DNA of 64,000 nt, taken from NCBI RefSeq assembly GCF_007655135.1, contig NC_045132.1, positions 23,988,354-24,052,353 on the forward strand, in the 5' to 3' direction. Below are positions 48,901 to 60,945 of this stretch, piece after piece. Position 1 is the first letter of the stretch; each line of letters opens with the position of its first letter. The DNA is from Punica granatum (lineage: Eukaryota > Streptophyta > Magnoliopsida > Myrtales > Lythraceae). The notes beneath the pieces are model-generated. The model was not told the DNA's origin. It saw nothing but the letters and a program-made list of their open reading frames with translations, and made no database searches. The translations under genes were made by a program, and so were the position numbers.

Positions 48901-51582
48901 ATTATACTTTTCCCTGGTCTCTTCGTTCAACCGATAGAGCATATTCTCCCATTTGGTTTTTGTGTACGTCTCAATCAAGAAATTCCCTTTTGCGTGCATT
49001 TTTTGTTTTGTTCCATGGCGCAAAAAGAAGGCCATTCAATTATCATGCATTTTTTTTGGAAGAACACTCGTTCGTGCACATGTTCATATAATTATTATCT
49101 TTGTCCTTTTTGCCAAGATTTCCCACGCAATTAATTCACCGGTGCCTGCAAAAATAGAAGTTACTTGCCCATATATTCGGGCACTTTTGATTTAGGAAGA
49201 AAAACGTTTTATCTTCTTCGGAATGCACAAATTGGTATTTTTAAAAAAAACTACTAATGAGTAAAACTAATATTTTTTTTCATTCACAGAATTACTTAAG
49301 AAAAAGAGGCGTCGAATCGTTCAAACTAATTCGTATTAATAAAAAAGCATTTATTTTAACCTTATACGCTTCTAATACTATTCTCACTAATAATTTTTAA
49401 AGATACTAGATGAAAGAAGTGTGAATAAAGAATGAAATGCAACACTAGTTTATAAGATTATATGCCGATCAACCATTTTGTCCGATAATAAAAATTTATA
49501 CAATATTTTTCAATTCTTATATTATGATATAAAAAAAAATCTTACTGTGCTCCTAGCTAATCTCTAATTTGAACATTTTTTAATTTTTATATTTGTCGTT
49601 ATCAAATCGACATAAGACGAGGGAGGGACTGTCAGCTGCTCGAGAGTTCAAGCATGCAACATACAATTTACTACCACGCTATGATTAGAAAAAAAAAATA
49701 GAGAGCGATTGTTTAGATTATCGCGGAACTAAATTTTCTTGGTACGAGAGAAATTGATACAAGGGCAAATGTAATAGTTTTTAGTACTATTATGAGAACA
49801 TGGAAAACTTAATTAAAGATCATTTGCAGCTCATGAAACACTACAAATAGCTTTTTTTTTTCCATGATGGAATGCTTTCCCTTATCCCTTTCTCCTTGGT
49901 TTCAGCGAAGCTGCCGGAAATAAACGGCGAACTAATATTAATAATAATATAATTACGAAAAGAAGCCAGCCTGGTTCTTCGAGTATAAAATTTTTTGCGA
50001 TTTTCTTTATTCCCCTTTTCTTTTTCTTTTGCGTCTGCTATAATTAATTATGAAATTGGTTTTGTAATGAATTTATCATTATAAAATTATGCTGAGACAG
50101 GGAAGTCATCCAATTGTCTGGATTACAAGGAACCATTAACTGTTGGCAGGAAGGAAGAAAATGACCTGTCACTTTGCTTTATCTAGTGAGATTACAGGAA
50201 ATTTTCAATTTATTAATTAAAATTAATCTTTTTTTATCATGTAATTTTTTTAATCATAAGATATTTTTAGTGAATTCTGAATGCTCGTATTGTATGTCAG
50301 TATGCCCATATGGGGCTTTGATGATAATTTCAGCGCATCCGGTAGTTATCAATTTGAAAAAGGAAAACAAAGGTACAGATAAAGATTAAATAAAAAAAAA
50401 CTTCTTCGACAACAAAAAAATTAAAAATTTGGGTTAAAAAAAAGAGATTGATTGGAGAGGAACATGTGCAGGTAATGATTTGGGGGGTTTTTTTTTTTTT
50501 GGTTCACATCTGATTTGATTAGTCACCCTACGACAGTATGAGATTCTCCCCTACTGTTTTTCCCTTTACTTTTTTTTTTTTACTTTCACGTGCGTTTTAT
50601 GTATTTCTATTTCCTCGTTTTACTCGTATCCCAATGAATTTCTTGATCCATTCTGTTTTCAAAATTTTTCCTATAAATTAATAATTTAATCCAAAAAAAA
50701 TGGCAATCTCCAATTTAACCATATGAAATTATGAAAACACCAGGTAATGAAAACATAGAAGAATTCGACCTATTGCTTTTCCGGACGGTATGTGTTATAA
50801 TTAGCATGATACTGCATTATGTTATCCTTCCTTAACATTTTCGTCATTTTGTATTTTATGGTGAAATAGAAATATTCCTTTTATCGCTTTACTCCAATGG
50901 GCAACAATTCCCATCTTCTAGGTTCCTTTTCTCTTGAAAATGACTCGTTTTGTTCAAAATCTCACACGCCTACTAGCCAAGTTTTTCGATAGGATATCAC
51001 TTTCAATCTTTGAAGGTCTTCTGGCAACATAGTCGAATGAGTCAAGGTCTGTCGAGACCATCGGCTTTACCATCTTCGGGTGGAAGAGCAGGGACTTGGA
51101 ACCGGATCCAGTCATACCGATAAGATTTAATATGTATCTTTTTTCCGGTAATTCCAATCCTAGTCTGAGTCGTTAGAGGAGATAGCGATGCTCGTTACCC
51201 CGACTCGAAAATCTGGTTAGGGCCTCCACAGGTTGAGTAGGAAAGTTCTTATGGGCCATCTTGGGCTGGGCGCAGGCTTTACAGCGGCCTGATGGGGAGA
51301 ACTGATGGGCAGAATGGGCCCAATGATGGTTCATGCAATTTACATATGGTTTGGAGGAGCTATGAGCTTGGACTTCTGCGTGTTGAGGATTATACGTTAA
51401 TTCAAGTTCTGAAAACTTGAGTTCGACAATATCAGCTTTTTTCCATCATCTGATCGATTACGAAGCTAGTCCCGTAATCCATGGATTGGACTGAGCGTGC
51501 GAGCCTAAACAACCTAACCGAATTAGGTTTGGTATGGTTGGCATAAATTTATTTTGATTCGGTTTACGCGAGTCAAATGCTC
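45901..51582. other. Gene-poor AT-rich intergenic region
   Basis: I find no supported gene in this 5.7 kb. It has many homopolymer A/T runs, scattered short frames under 100 codons with no domains, and one less AT-rich patch at 47500-47900. No match to the repeat units was noticed. Confidence 0.55.
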
Positions 51583-51813
51583 CTTTTTTTTTTTGTCTAA
51601 CCCGGAGTGTCCGGGTTTCGCCCAACTAATCCCGTGGCTTCATGAACCGCCGCCGGGCTTCGTCCAACTAATCCCCGAGGCTCCGTGAGCCCCTGACGAC
51701 GCACGAAATAGGTAATTACGTTAAATGCACTCCGGTAGTTCTAAGGGGTTTCGAACCCGAATAAGATGAATAGTTAAGCTCCTCCTTACCACTAGGCCAA
51801 ACTCGTTAGAGTT
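51583..51813 (-). mobile_element. tRNA-derived SINE
   Basis: On the minus strand there is an A-box-like TGGCCTAGTGGTAAGGAG, then a B-box-like GGGTTCGAAACC about 30 bases on. A short body and an A-run follow (a T-run on the plus strand at 51584-51594). It is flanked by a 13-base target duplication with one mismatch, GAGTCAAATGCTC (51570-51582) and GAGTCAAACGCTC (51814-51826). The head, tail, internal RNA polymerase III promoter and duplication together fit a SINE of about 230 bases. Confidence 0.85.
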
Positions 51814-51826
51814 GAGTCAAACGCTC

Positions 51827-52520
51827 TTAATTCGACATAAAACAAGTTGACTCTCCTTTGTAAACATCATCTTCGCATGTTGGAACCAGCTATTCCTGGG
51901 CCTATTTAATTTAAAACCTCAGAGGATGCGGCTCCGATGAGTAGCAAGAAAGAACTATCCATGCAACCCCTGAAGTTGGACCCAAACCAATTAGACACGT
52001 TCGACCCTCTTTTTTGAAACTGCAGTGAGCGCATCTGAGACCAATGGCAAGGACCTTTCACGCCACCTTACAGTTTCGACTTCAAACAATCCGACACTTT
52101 CGTAACTATCATCTCGACATCCCGAACTCTCGATGGTGAAGACCATTCATGGCGCCTAAGGTCGACTTGAAACAATTAGACACGTCATATAACTGATCCA
52201 GCGATTCGCGCTCCCGTTCAAAATCGCAGGGTGTGTCGAAAAAGATCAACATCGACGAGGACCATACGCGCCATGCCACCTAACGGGACGGGAGACGCCC
52301 TCGTGATTCCGCGCGGACCCGTGCAGAATCAGATTTTTTTGTCCGATAGGTGCCTGGACCCAACGGTTCCATGAAATCGGGAAGATATTCTGCAGAAGAC
52401 CTGATAAACGTGGGGGGCCCACCTAAACCCTTCAATGGGGCCTTCCGATCTTCGACTAAGCCTTCTCTTTCAACTCTCCCTGCTTCTGCTGAACGACGGT
52501 TTCTTCTCCGGCCGTTGGTG
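51827..52520 (+). promoter_or_regulatory. Upstream region of the coiled-coil gene
   Basis: This is the likely promoter and 5' UTR of the gene starting at 52521. The reading frame is open back to an ATG at 52350, so a longer N-terminus is possible, but the sequence before 52521 looks unlike the family. No core promoter motif is assigned. Confidence 0.45.
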
Positions 52521-53981
52521 ATGGAGGAAATGGCGGAGGAGCTGAGGGTTGGCGGCCTGAAGAAGGACGGCCTCCACAAGGCGTACGAGAAGTTCGACGC
52601 TCAGGCTTCCTCGTACCTCTTCTTCGCTGCCCAGTGGAAGGAGCTCGAAGATCACTACGACTCCATCGCCAAGACCTTCTCCGAGTTGCTGGGGTCCCTC
52701 AGGGAGAGGGAGAGGTCCCTGGAGGTGCGCTCCCGGGAGATCGAGTCCAGGGAGGAGGAGCTTCGCTCCGTGCGGGGGAAGATTGAAGAATGCAATCGGG
52801 AAATCGCGGTTAAGGAGGAGGAGCTGAGGTCCTTGGCGAATGCTGCGCAGGAGCAGCTCGGATTGGTCGAGGCGAGGTCGAGAGATCTCGACTTGAAGTC
52901 GGAGCAGCTGGCTCTGGCTGAAGAGCGGCTCCAGAAGCTCGAGAATGAGATTACGAAGAAGAAGGGTCGGGTGATCCTGATGCGTGATTCTCTTCAAGAG
53001 TACAATCACGAGATCGGGGAGAAGGCGGAGGAGCTGAGGTCGATCAAGGAGTCGACCGAGGAACTCTGCACGAAGTCCCGGCTGAAGAAGCAGGAGCTCG
53101 AGTCGCTCGAGGCGAGGATGGCAGCTCGTTTCAAAGAGGATAAGGCCATGGAAGAGAAGCGGCGAAGCCTGCAGCGTTCGGTCAAGGAGTGCTCTATGGA
53201 ACTGGAGGATAAAGCTGAGAGCTTGAAGCTCGTGCAAGACGAACTCAACGCGTGTTCGGCCCAGCTCGAGACGAAGCAGACACAGCTCACGCTGGAGGGT
53301 CAGGTGATCTTGATCTTGATGCGTAATTCTCTCGAAGAGCATGACCATGTGATTGGGGTGAAATCAGAGGAGCTGAGATCGATTATGGAGTCGACCAAGG
53401 AACTCTACGTGAGGTTAAGGCTGAAAAAGCAGGAGCTAGAATCGCTTGAGGCGAGGATGGCAGCTCATTTCGAAGAGGATAAGGCGATGGAAGAGAAGCT
53501 GCACAACCTGCAGACTTCGATTGATGAGCGCTCAAGGGAGCTGGAGAATAAATCTGGGAGCTTCAAGCGCGTGCAAGACAAACTCAAGGCATGTTCGGCC
53601 CTGCTTGAGAAGAAGCAGACTCAACTCAGGTTGATGATCAAGTCCATTGAAGGGCTTAAAGTGGAACGCAGTATGGCCATGGAGAAGAGAGACCAGTGCT
53701 ACCGAGACATCGAGTCCAGGGAGCAGCGGTATTGCGAAATGAAGGCCGAGATAGAAGCGTGCTCCGAGATTCTTGCATCAAAGGAAAAGGAGTTTGAACG
53801 GCAGCTGAAGGATTTTAAACTGCGAGAGCAAGAACTTGTCCGAGCATCGGCAGCAGAAGCCGGGAAGAAGAGGCTGTCTTCTTCAGGCAATGTGAAACCT
53901 TCAGATCGTCCCCAGAAGCTTAGACGCTCCGGAAGGCTAACTCAGTCCTCAGCACCGGCCTGCAAAGAAGAGGGTGAGTAA
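52521..53981 (+). CDS. Coiled-coil protein resembling FRIGIDA-like N-terminal region
   Basis: The frame gives 486 aa from ATG 52521 (543 aa if the in-frame ATG at 52350 is used). Residues 1-60 (MEEMAEELRVGGLKKDGLHKA... SSYLFFAAQWKELEDHYDS) resemble the start of FRIGIDA-like FRL5-type proteins. From about 50 to 440 it is almost continuous coiled coil with heptad-like E/L/K patterns and phrases such as SREIESREEEL. It contains an internal tandem duplication of about 108 residues (52965-53288 and 53298-53627). The C-terminus is basic (KPSDRPQKLRRSGRL), a possible nuclear signal. The globular Frigida domain is absent. The stop codon overlaps a strong splice donor (GAGG|GTGAGTAAG), so the gene may be spliced onward. 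Function is unknown. A general coiled-coil protein is the alternative. Confidence 0.75.
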   Translation: MEEMAEELRVGGLKKDGLHKAYEKFDAQASSYLFFAAQWKELEDHYDSIAKTFSELLGSLRERERSLEVRSREIESREEELRSVRGKIEECNREIAVKEEELRSLANAAQEQLGLVEARSRDLDLKSEQLALAEERLQKLENEITKKKGRVILMRDSLQEYNHEIGEKAEELRSIKESTEELCTKSRLKKQELESLEARMAARFKEDKAMEEKRRSLQRSVKECSMELEDKAESLKLVQDELNACSAQLETKQTQLTLEGQVILILMRNSLEEHDHVIGVKSEELRSIMESTKELYVRLRLKKQELESLEARMAAHFEEDKAMEEKLHNLQTSIDERSRELENKSGSFKRVQDKLKACSALLEKKQTQLRLMIKSIEGLKVERSMAMEKRDQCYRDIESREQRYCEMKAEIEACSEILASKEKEFERQLKDFKLREQELVRASAAEAGKKRLSSSGNVKPSDRPQKLRRSGRLTQSSAPACKEEGE

Positions 53982-54564
53982 GATTCCACGTGACTGACTT
54001 CGGTCTAGACGAGTCTGATCAGCCATTAGCATTGCTATGCAAATAACTTAGGTGTGAATAAATATATGTAGATATCTTGCAGTTCTAACCATTAGTACGA
54101 CGCGGATGGTATATTATCATAGGATGTTTAGAGTAAAACCGAAGTGTGATCTCTAGCTTAGCCTGGTATAGATATGGGATATGTAGGTGCCGACGGTGAA
54201 TCAAAAGCGACATAGGATGACAGAAACATCGACTTGCAAGTACAGTTAATACCTTTTGTTTTTCATCCATGTTTCTTTTCATGCTTGTCAAAATCGATCA
54301 ATTCTCTTCCCAGGCTGCTACTTATATGATTATATCGCATGTCACCTCGAGCACATTCAAACACTGGCCATCTTGCTTGGTCCGTAGACTAGCAAGCAAA
54401 TGATTGCGAGCAAGCCAGTAGCCTAATCCTTTATCTTCTCTCGATCCAACTGGGAGTTCTTGTTTTGGCTATACCGTGAACAAGCCATCCATTAATGCTT
54501 GCATCGGGAGATACATTAACTGACCTGCTATTTGGAACCCTGTAAATTTGTCATCAAGAAGCAG
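53982..54564. other. Downstream of the coiled-coil gene
   Basis: This is probable 3' UTR and spacer. No similarity to the region after trihelix exon 1 was found. No gene is seen. Confidence 0.5.
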
Positions 54565-55615
54565 TTAAGATAATAGAATGCCGTCTTCCTTTTAGTATTC
54601 TGAAATTCCGGTTTATTGATTCTCATGGCAGAGTAGTATGATCCGGTTTTCTCAGGGCACTCGAGCGTGAGTCGAATTATTCAGCTGCATTAATCCGAAA
54701 TTATACTGCTTCTTGGTCCTTTTCATTCTGTGCAGATATCTCGAGGTCTAGAATTAGAGGATCTCGCTGGGTCATGTTCCCTCTCGATGGATTATAGCCA
54801 CTGATCTTAAGCTTGATCCATTGGTCAGTTTTAGTCTGCGCGTTTCATGGCTGCGGTTCTTTGTTGTTTTAATGTAAAAGCGATGAACTTGGAAGCTATT
54901 CGATGCGACCAGCTCGAGCCTCGATAATCAGCTGGGTACTCGGGCTATTTCCATCTTGGGGGCCCTACTAGTCAATATCTGCCTGATTTCAATTTGAGTT
55001 TCCATCAAATGGCTAAATTGAGGTCCTCCGCTCTTTCTTGGCCATGTTTGTTATCCCATTAGGAATCTAAGCGCTCGTTTAAGTTTTTTGAGATCGGTGA
55101 GTGATTGTCGTATCGAGAGAACCAGCGCTACACATCCTTTGACAGACTTCAGATCTCGATTTCTGAAGATCTGGAGCCTCCACCAGCCCTCAAGGTGCTG
55201 CACGGTGCTGTCTCGGATGATACAGCAAACATATTTCAGCAGGACTAGAATTTTAGCAGCTCTTCGCTACTTGGGAGATGACCTTTACCCCTAGTAACTC
55301 CAGAGCCTCAATTGAAACTATTTCTCGAATTTTTGGTTTGTAATCCCAACATTTAGGACCCGCTCCATTTTTTTAGCGAAGAAGAACAGCTCCTAGACCC
55401 CGAGTTAGGATCCACTTCTCAAGAGGAAGCAACGACCACATCCAGATTGCAGTATCACTGGGTCAATGCTCTGGAGAATGGAGAGGAACAGCAAACTGCT
55501 AGTTGCCGGCTCGAAGCTCAGAACAAGACCTCTCGGTTGGATCGGGAGCAGAGACAGGATCATTTTGAAGGCTTGCTTGCTACTGTCGCCTCGAGGAGGT
55601 CTTGTCCACTTTAAA
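54565..55615 (+). pseudogene. Degraded duplicate of the trihelix gene 3' half
   Basis: The segment aligns in order with the intron and last exon of the trihelix gene at 59060-60900. Examples are AGAATGCCGT (54576 and 59063), GATTATAGCCACT (54788 and 59320) and TTTGGTTTGTAATCCC near 55335. An exon relic at 55384-55600 encodes DPELGSTSQEEATTT, LQYHWVNALE, LEAQNKTSRLDREQRQD and EGLLAT. It has lost about 13 codons (AWKRKRVATDDQ region), has a local frame disturbance near 55470-55490, and diverges before the conserved end. The DNA-binding exon is absent. Confidence 0.8.
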
Positions 55616-57890
55616 CATAGTCTGCACAATTATATCATTCGTAAAAGACAGTTTTTCCTAAAGAGAGGATTATCCATTCGGAGCAACTTAAAGTACGGCT
55701 TATTACAGAATTCCGGTATGGACCACACCTGCCCGGATCGAGATGGCTGTGATTTATGTGGTCGTTGAACGGACACTTAATTAAAAATCTTATTCCTAAT
55801 GGAATAGGCTCTTTAACAATAACATCCATTAGGTCCCCACGGGATCACAAGCAGACTGTGACCCTCTACTAACCCCTCTTTCCCAAATCTCCACTACTCA
55901 ATCAGAGCGCGTATGCCTCCGAATCCTATCCCTTTGTAAGCTTCTCATTATGATTAATAAGTCTATTAATTATTATCTACCCAAAAATCAAGAAGAGAAA
56001 TTATTAAAATTTATTATAAACAATTTTGTGTCTCTAAATAAAAGAGAAAGTGGCATTAATAGAGCGGGGGGGCGCTCCAAGGATTTATCTGAAAGTTTTA
56101 TTTATTTATTTTGGGGGGGGAGACATGATTAGGATTAGCCATTAAGTGGGGATTAGGGCAAAATGATTCAAAGAGGGGTTAGAGTAGTGGAGAAGAAAGA
56201 TATTATTGTTTTGTAATCAAAACTTAGCTTAATTGGTAGGGCAGGGTGCCCCCCTCCTATCAATCACCATTCAAAACTCGGTTACCCGGTCAAAATTAAA
56301 ATTGAGTTGGACCATATGCAACATATATAAGTTCTTGATTCAATTAAAGAACAACAAGTACCAAATATTCTTCTCGATGAAAGTGACCGAACAAGACGAG
56401 GATCGGTGCCTTTTTAACTCCTCGAAGTAACCGACAAGTTAGCGCGTAATGAATATTATCTTAATTGCAGGTAATTATCTGCTCAGCCTACTAGAGTACA
56501 GAGCGAAAATTCGACGCAGGAGCGAGTTGAACGTACATGGCTCCTATGACTATGATGATGAAGATAGGGACCCTTGAGGATTTGGGGTATCAAAATAAGA
56601 AAATAATCTTCTTAGACAGTGTTTGATAAATTAAATGCTTAAAAATTAAACGCTTAATTAGTTAAAAGAAAATGCATAGGAAGAATAGAGAAATGAATAA
56701 GAATGAGAAAAGTTTTGTGAGAAATAAAAGAGTATGAATAAATAAATAGTGACTTATTTCATTAAGTTAAATTTTTTTACTTATTTCATTATGTGATATG
56801 TTTAAGTAGTCTAGATCATTATCTCTCATCTTTCTCTCTTTCTTATATTTATTTTCTCTTATAATTAGTTTTTAAGCACTTATTTAATTAAGTTAAAACA
56901 AACACATTCTTAATTTATTATAGAAAATGAGAGATTTCATTTCATTACAAAAAGATTAAAGTATTTGGCCTATTTGGCATATCAAAACAAAATATTATTT
57001 CAGATTAAAAAATGGGACACATATGATTAAATATATTCCATTAGAAAAGGAGACCTCTTTGTTTAGAATTTCAGAAAATGGAATTAGAGATAAGAAGGCT
57101 ACCCTTACGGATTTGACAATCGTCCAATACAAGAAAAGGGATGCCCCTAGATTAGGAAACGGACAGCCCGTTGAGAAATAAAAAGATCTCAATCCAATTT
57201 AGCAAAAATGAAAAGGACAGTGATCCGTAACTCGATAGTAAATTGTTTGCTAATCTTATGTAATCATACGATATGAGAAAGTACCAACGGAATTATAAAT
57301 GGATACATGAGCATATAATTATGAAAGAATTTTATTCATGCGTATCATTATATCATTGGAATGAAGGATATACTTCGAGATTTTTCTGTTATTAATTCTC
57401 GATGGTCAAAACTATATAGCCTATACATTTTAAATGGTACTTTCTCACAAAGACATGGTAAGGAAAAATCAAATAAAATTCTAATCAAATTGGCCATGTC
57501 TCATAATTCTATTAATACTTTATTGTACCACTATCGACATAGAATCACTTGAATTTGCTCCTCTATTAGCCATTTATAAGTAATATCAGTAGTCCAATTT
57601 AAAGAGACAATAACCCTCGTTACAAAGAAATGTCTCGATGATATCTTACGACACGATAAAACGTAATTGAATTAGAGTATTTAGTTTTGATTGGTCGATC
57701 GTTGGAATCATGGGATCGAGGATAATTCGAGATTATTTCCTAATTAACTGCCAATGGTCAAATAACTCCATACCATATTGTCCACCATTCAGCCATTAAT
57801 AAGTTACAATAATTAGGATGATAATTGCAAAAAGAAACTTGCCACTAAAAATTATCTAAAAACCTCCCCAACCCCAAAAGTCCTTTCCCT

Positions 57891-57928
<38 letters not shown>

Positions 57929-57956
57929 TCTCTCTCTCCTCTTCTGTTCCTCTCCG

Positions 57957-57991
<35 letters not shown>

Positions 57992-58136
57992 CTTAAGGGG
58001 GGGTTGGGCTCTTAAGGGGCCTTAAACCCCATAATTCTCCCCCCTAAACGCCGTAACGGACTATCCGAGTGAACGCCGTTACCCCCTCGAGGCGCCGTAA
58101 CGGACTTTCCGGAACCTGTCCGTTTAATCCCATCCC
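55616..58136. other. Intergenic and promoter region of the trihelix gene
   Basis: It is AT-rich with no supported gene. The last ~250 bases carry CT/AC microsatellites and then a GC-rich leader before the ATG at 58137, typical of a plant 5' UTR. The small frames near 57000-57200 and 57361-57552 have no recognisable domain. Confidence 0.55.
57890..57984. repeat. Compound CT/AC microsatellites
   Basis: The order is (CT)n, (AC)n, (CT)n, a short interruption, then another (CT)n. They lie about 150-250 bases before the trihelix start codon, probably in the 5' UTR or core promoter. Confidence 0.93.
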
Positions 58137-60945
58137 ATGGCTCTGGAGCAGCTGAGCCTGGGCCCTGCCAGAGCTGACCCAGACGGCGCGGCTAACGGCG
58201 CCGAGAGCCGCCCAGCGGCGTCCGCTGACGGCGCCGACGACGGGGGGAGGACTCCGAGGCTCCCCCGATGGACGAGGCAGGAGATTCTGGTGCTCATACA
58301 GGGGAAGAAGGTGGCGGAGAACCGGGTCCGGAGGGGCCGGAGCTCCGGGCTGGCGACGGGGTCCGGCCCAGCGGAGTCGAAGTGGTCGTCGGTGTCGAAC
58401 TACTGCAAGCGGCACGGGGTGAACAGGGGGCCGGTGCAGTGCCGGAAGCGGTGGAGCAACTTGGCGGGAGACTACAAGAAGATCAAGGAGTGGGAGGCGA
58501 GGATTAGGGACGACACAGAGTCGTTTTGGATCATGAGGAACGATCTGAGGAGGGAGAGGAGGCTCCCCGGGTTCTTTGACCGCGAAGTGTACGACATCCT
58601 CGACAGGGGCCCCTCGTCGTCGGCCCCAGCTGCTGCGCCGGGGCTGGACTTGGCCCTAGGTCCGGCGGCTATGGATGTGGAGCCGGAGAAGAAGGCTCAA
58701 GCAGCAGAGGAGGCGGATGCGGAAGGTGAGGCCGTGTTCGATAGCAGCCGTGGTGGAGCTGCTGCTGAGGATGGCTTGTTCTCAGATTTCGAGCCGGAGG
58801 AGGGCAGCACCCCAGACAAAGGGGCAGCAGCTGCGGCAGAGGCGGAGGAAGTGCCAGCTGCTCCAGAGCCGATATCAGGTAAAGGCGGATTCATACGGTT
58901 TGATTATATGGTCCCATTTGATCGAATTCCAGCGTAGAAAGTTCGAGCTGTCATAAAAGAAACAGAGCATTGCAGTCGGACATCGGTATTATAGACCAGG
59001 CTTGTGTTGGGAGATCACATTTAATGACTGGTTATTCTGAAGTTTGTGACTTAAAATCTGGGAAGATCACAGAATGCCGTATTCCCTTTGGTATTCTGAA
59101 TTCACTCTTTGTTGATTCTCACTGCAGAGAAGCAGTTTGAATCGGTTTTTCGGGGCTCTCGAGTGCAAGGTGAGTCGAACTATTTCAACTGCATTAGTCA
59201 TTTTATTGCTTCAACTGCATTAATCCAAAATTTTGTTGTTTCTTAGTTTCTTTAACCGTAGATATCTTGAGGACTAGAATTAGACGGTCTTGATGGATCA
59301 TGTTTCCGTCTCTCGATAGATTATAGCCACTCTGAAGTCTGAACCATTTGGCAGTTTAGCCTGTATGCTTCATATCTGCAGTTGTATGTTGTTTTAATCT
59401 AAAGTGATGAATTTGACAACTAGTCTATTCAATCAGCTTGAGCCTTAGTAGTCAACTGGGGACATGGCAAGTTTCACTAAATTTTTTCGGGGCCCGCTAC
59501 TTATTTTCCATACATGAAAAACAAGTAAACTCTCGCGGTAAGGACTAATCAGCTGGAAAGACGAAATGTAGATTTGCCGAACCAAGGTCTACTGTATTTG
59601 TGCTTTTAGGTGGTATGTCAAAAGCCAATGCAAGTCTGCATTGTTGCTAGTACTTCCCCTCTTAGCGCTCCATTGATTTAGGTTCCATTATTTGATTTGA
59701 TTTGAAGAAAATAAATGAACTCCCCTTGCCTTTGTTGGTCTGGTTCGTTAAGTTTGTCTTGTAACTTTCGATGCCAAGCAGCACCTTTCCCTCCTTCCTC
59801 TGCAGTGGCTAGCTGAAGTCCTGAAAACAAAAATGGTCATGTTTGTTGCAAATGCGTGCGAAAGCAAGGGCATATTCCTATCACATTAGTATGATGCTGG
59901 TGGGTGATAAAAATCTACCCGATTTTCGACTTGAGTTTCATCGAATGGCATAACTTAAGTCTTTCGATCATTCTTGATTATGTCTGTCAGCTCGTTTAAT
60001 TTAATAGTCGGGCCATCTCATACATCTGAGATCATCTTATCGTTCAATCAGGAATCTAAAAGCAACTTCTGAAATGTTGTAGATTTGCTCATTTAGAGCT
60101 TAAAGATGGGTCAGTGACAGTCATATTGAGAGAACTGGTGCTGCACATTTTTGAATAGTCTTTGGATCTTGATTTCTGAAAAACTTGAGCCCCAGCTATC
60201 AAGAAGCCGCTCAATACTCTCTGGAATGATATTCCAAATATACTTAAGCTGGCATAAAGTTGTAGCGGTTTTTTACCTGTTCTCAAATTTTTGGTTCGTA
60301 ATCCCGACATCAGATAACCTGCAAAAATGTCCTAAATCTTGATTTAGTGATTAATTTCAAAAATTGTTTAGTTGCTTTTTTCAGATTGAAGTTGACAGTG
60401 TTCGACAAAGAGTGACTAGTGGTGCTAACGATGGTCAGTGGTAATGTTGACAATTTTCTGATCTGGTGCAAAGTGGAGTTCTGTTGTCATAAGGAATGTT
60501 TTCCCTGGAAATTGTTTTCCAAAGCGCTTGAAAGTAGTTTCTATTTACGACTTTGGAAATGCTTTCCGTAAAACAAACCAACAAGTTATCCATCCCTCAA
60601 TATTTTCGTGACTGCCCTGCAAATTTGTGATTCTATTCTCAATCTCCAGGCACTTCAAACGAAGAACAGCCACCTGGGAACCCGGAGCTAGGCTCCACTT
60701 CACAAGAGGCTTGGAAGAGAAAACGGGTGGCAACTGATGATCAAGAGGAAGCAACGACCACCAGTTTGCAGTATCATTTGGTCGATGCTCTCGAGAGGAA
60801 TGGGAAACTGCTAATTGCCCAGCTCGAAGCTCAGAACAAGAACTCCCAGTTGGATCGGGAGCAGAGAAAGGATCAGGCCGATGGCTTGCTCGCTATTCTC
60901 AACAAGCTCACTGACGCGCTCGTGAGAATTGCCGAGAAGTTATAA
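58137..60945 (+). CDS. Trihelix transcription factor (ASR3-like)
   Basis: Two exons (58137-58878 and 60650-60945) join in phase to give 345 aa. The donor is ATCAG|GTAAAG, the acceptor CTCCAG|GCACTTC, and the intron about 1.77 kb. The trihelix domain spans about 41-115, with the three spaced tryptophans: Trp45 (RLPRWTRQEI), Trp83 (ESKWSSVSNYC) and Trp106 (CRKRWSNLAGDY). The family's fourth helix follows at about 128-155 (SFWIMRNDL... GFFDREVYDIL). The middle is acidic and alanine-rich (160-245). The C-terminus (285-345) is a long amphipathic helix (LVDALERNGKLLIAQLEAQN... LVRIAEKL), expected to mediate dimerisation. These proteins bind GT-type elements in the nucleus, and Arabidopsis ASR3 represses immune genes. 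The start lies in a good context (CCCATGG). Its 3' half is duplicated as a relic at 54565-55615. Confidence 0.92.

Noticed and set aside
50174..50389. Short frame with a CxxCxxxCP stretch, reminiscent of an iron-sulfur protein.
   Set aside because: Only 71 codons, in AT-rich DNA, with a single partial cysteine motif and no flanking domain. Most likely chance.
52470..53348. 292-codon minus-strand frame.
   Set aside because: It is the antisense shadow of the coiled-coil gene, with leucine-rich content caused by glutamate/lysine codons on the other strand.
56995..57192. Frames on both strands near 57,000 considered as an organelle DNA insert.
   Set aside because: No recognisable organelle gene and base composition like the surroundings.
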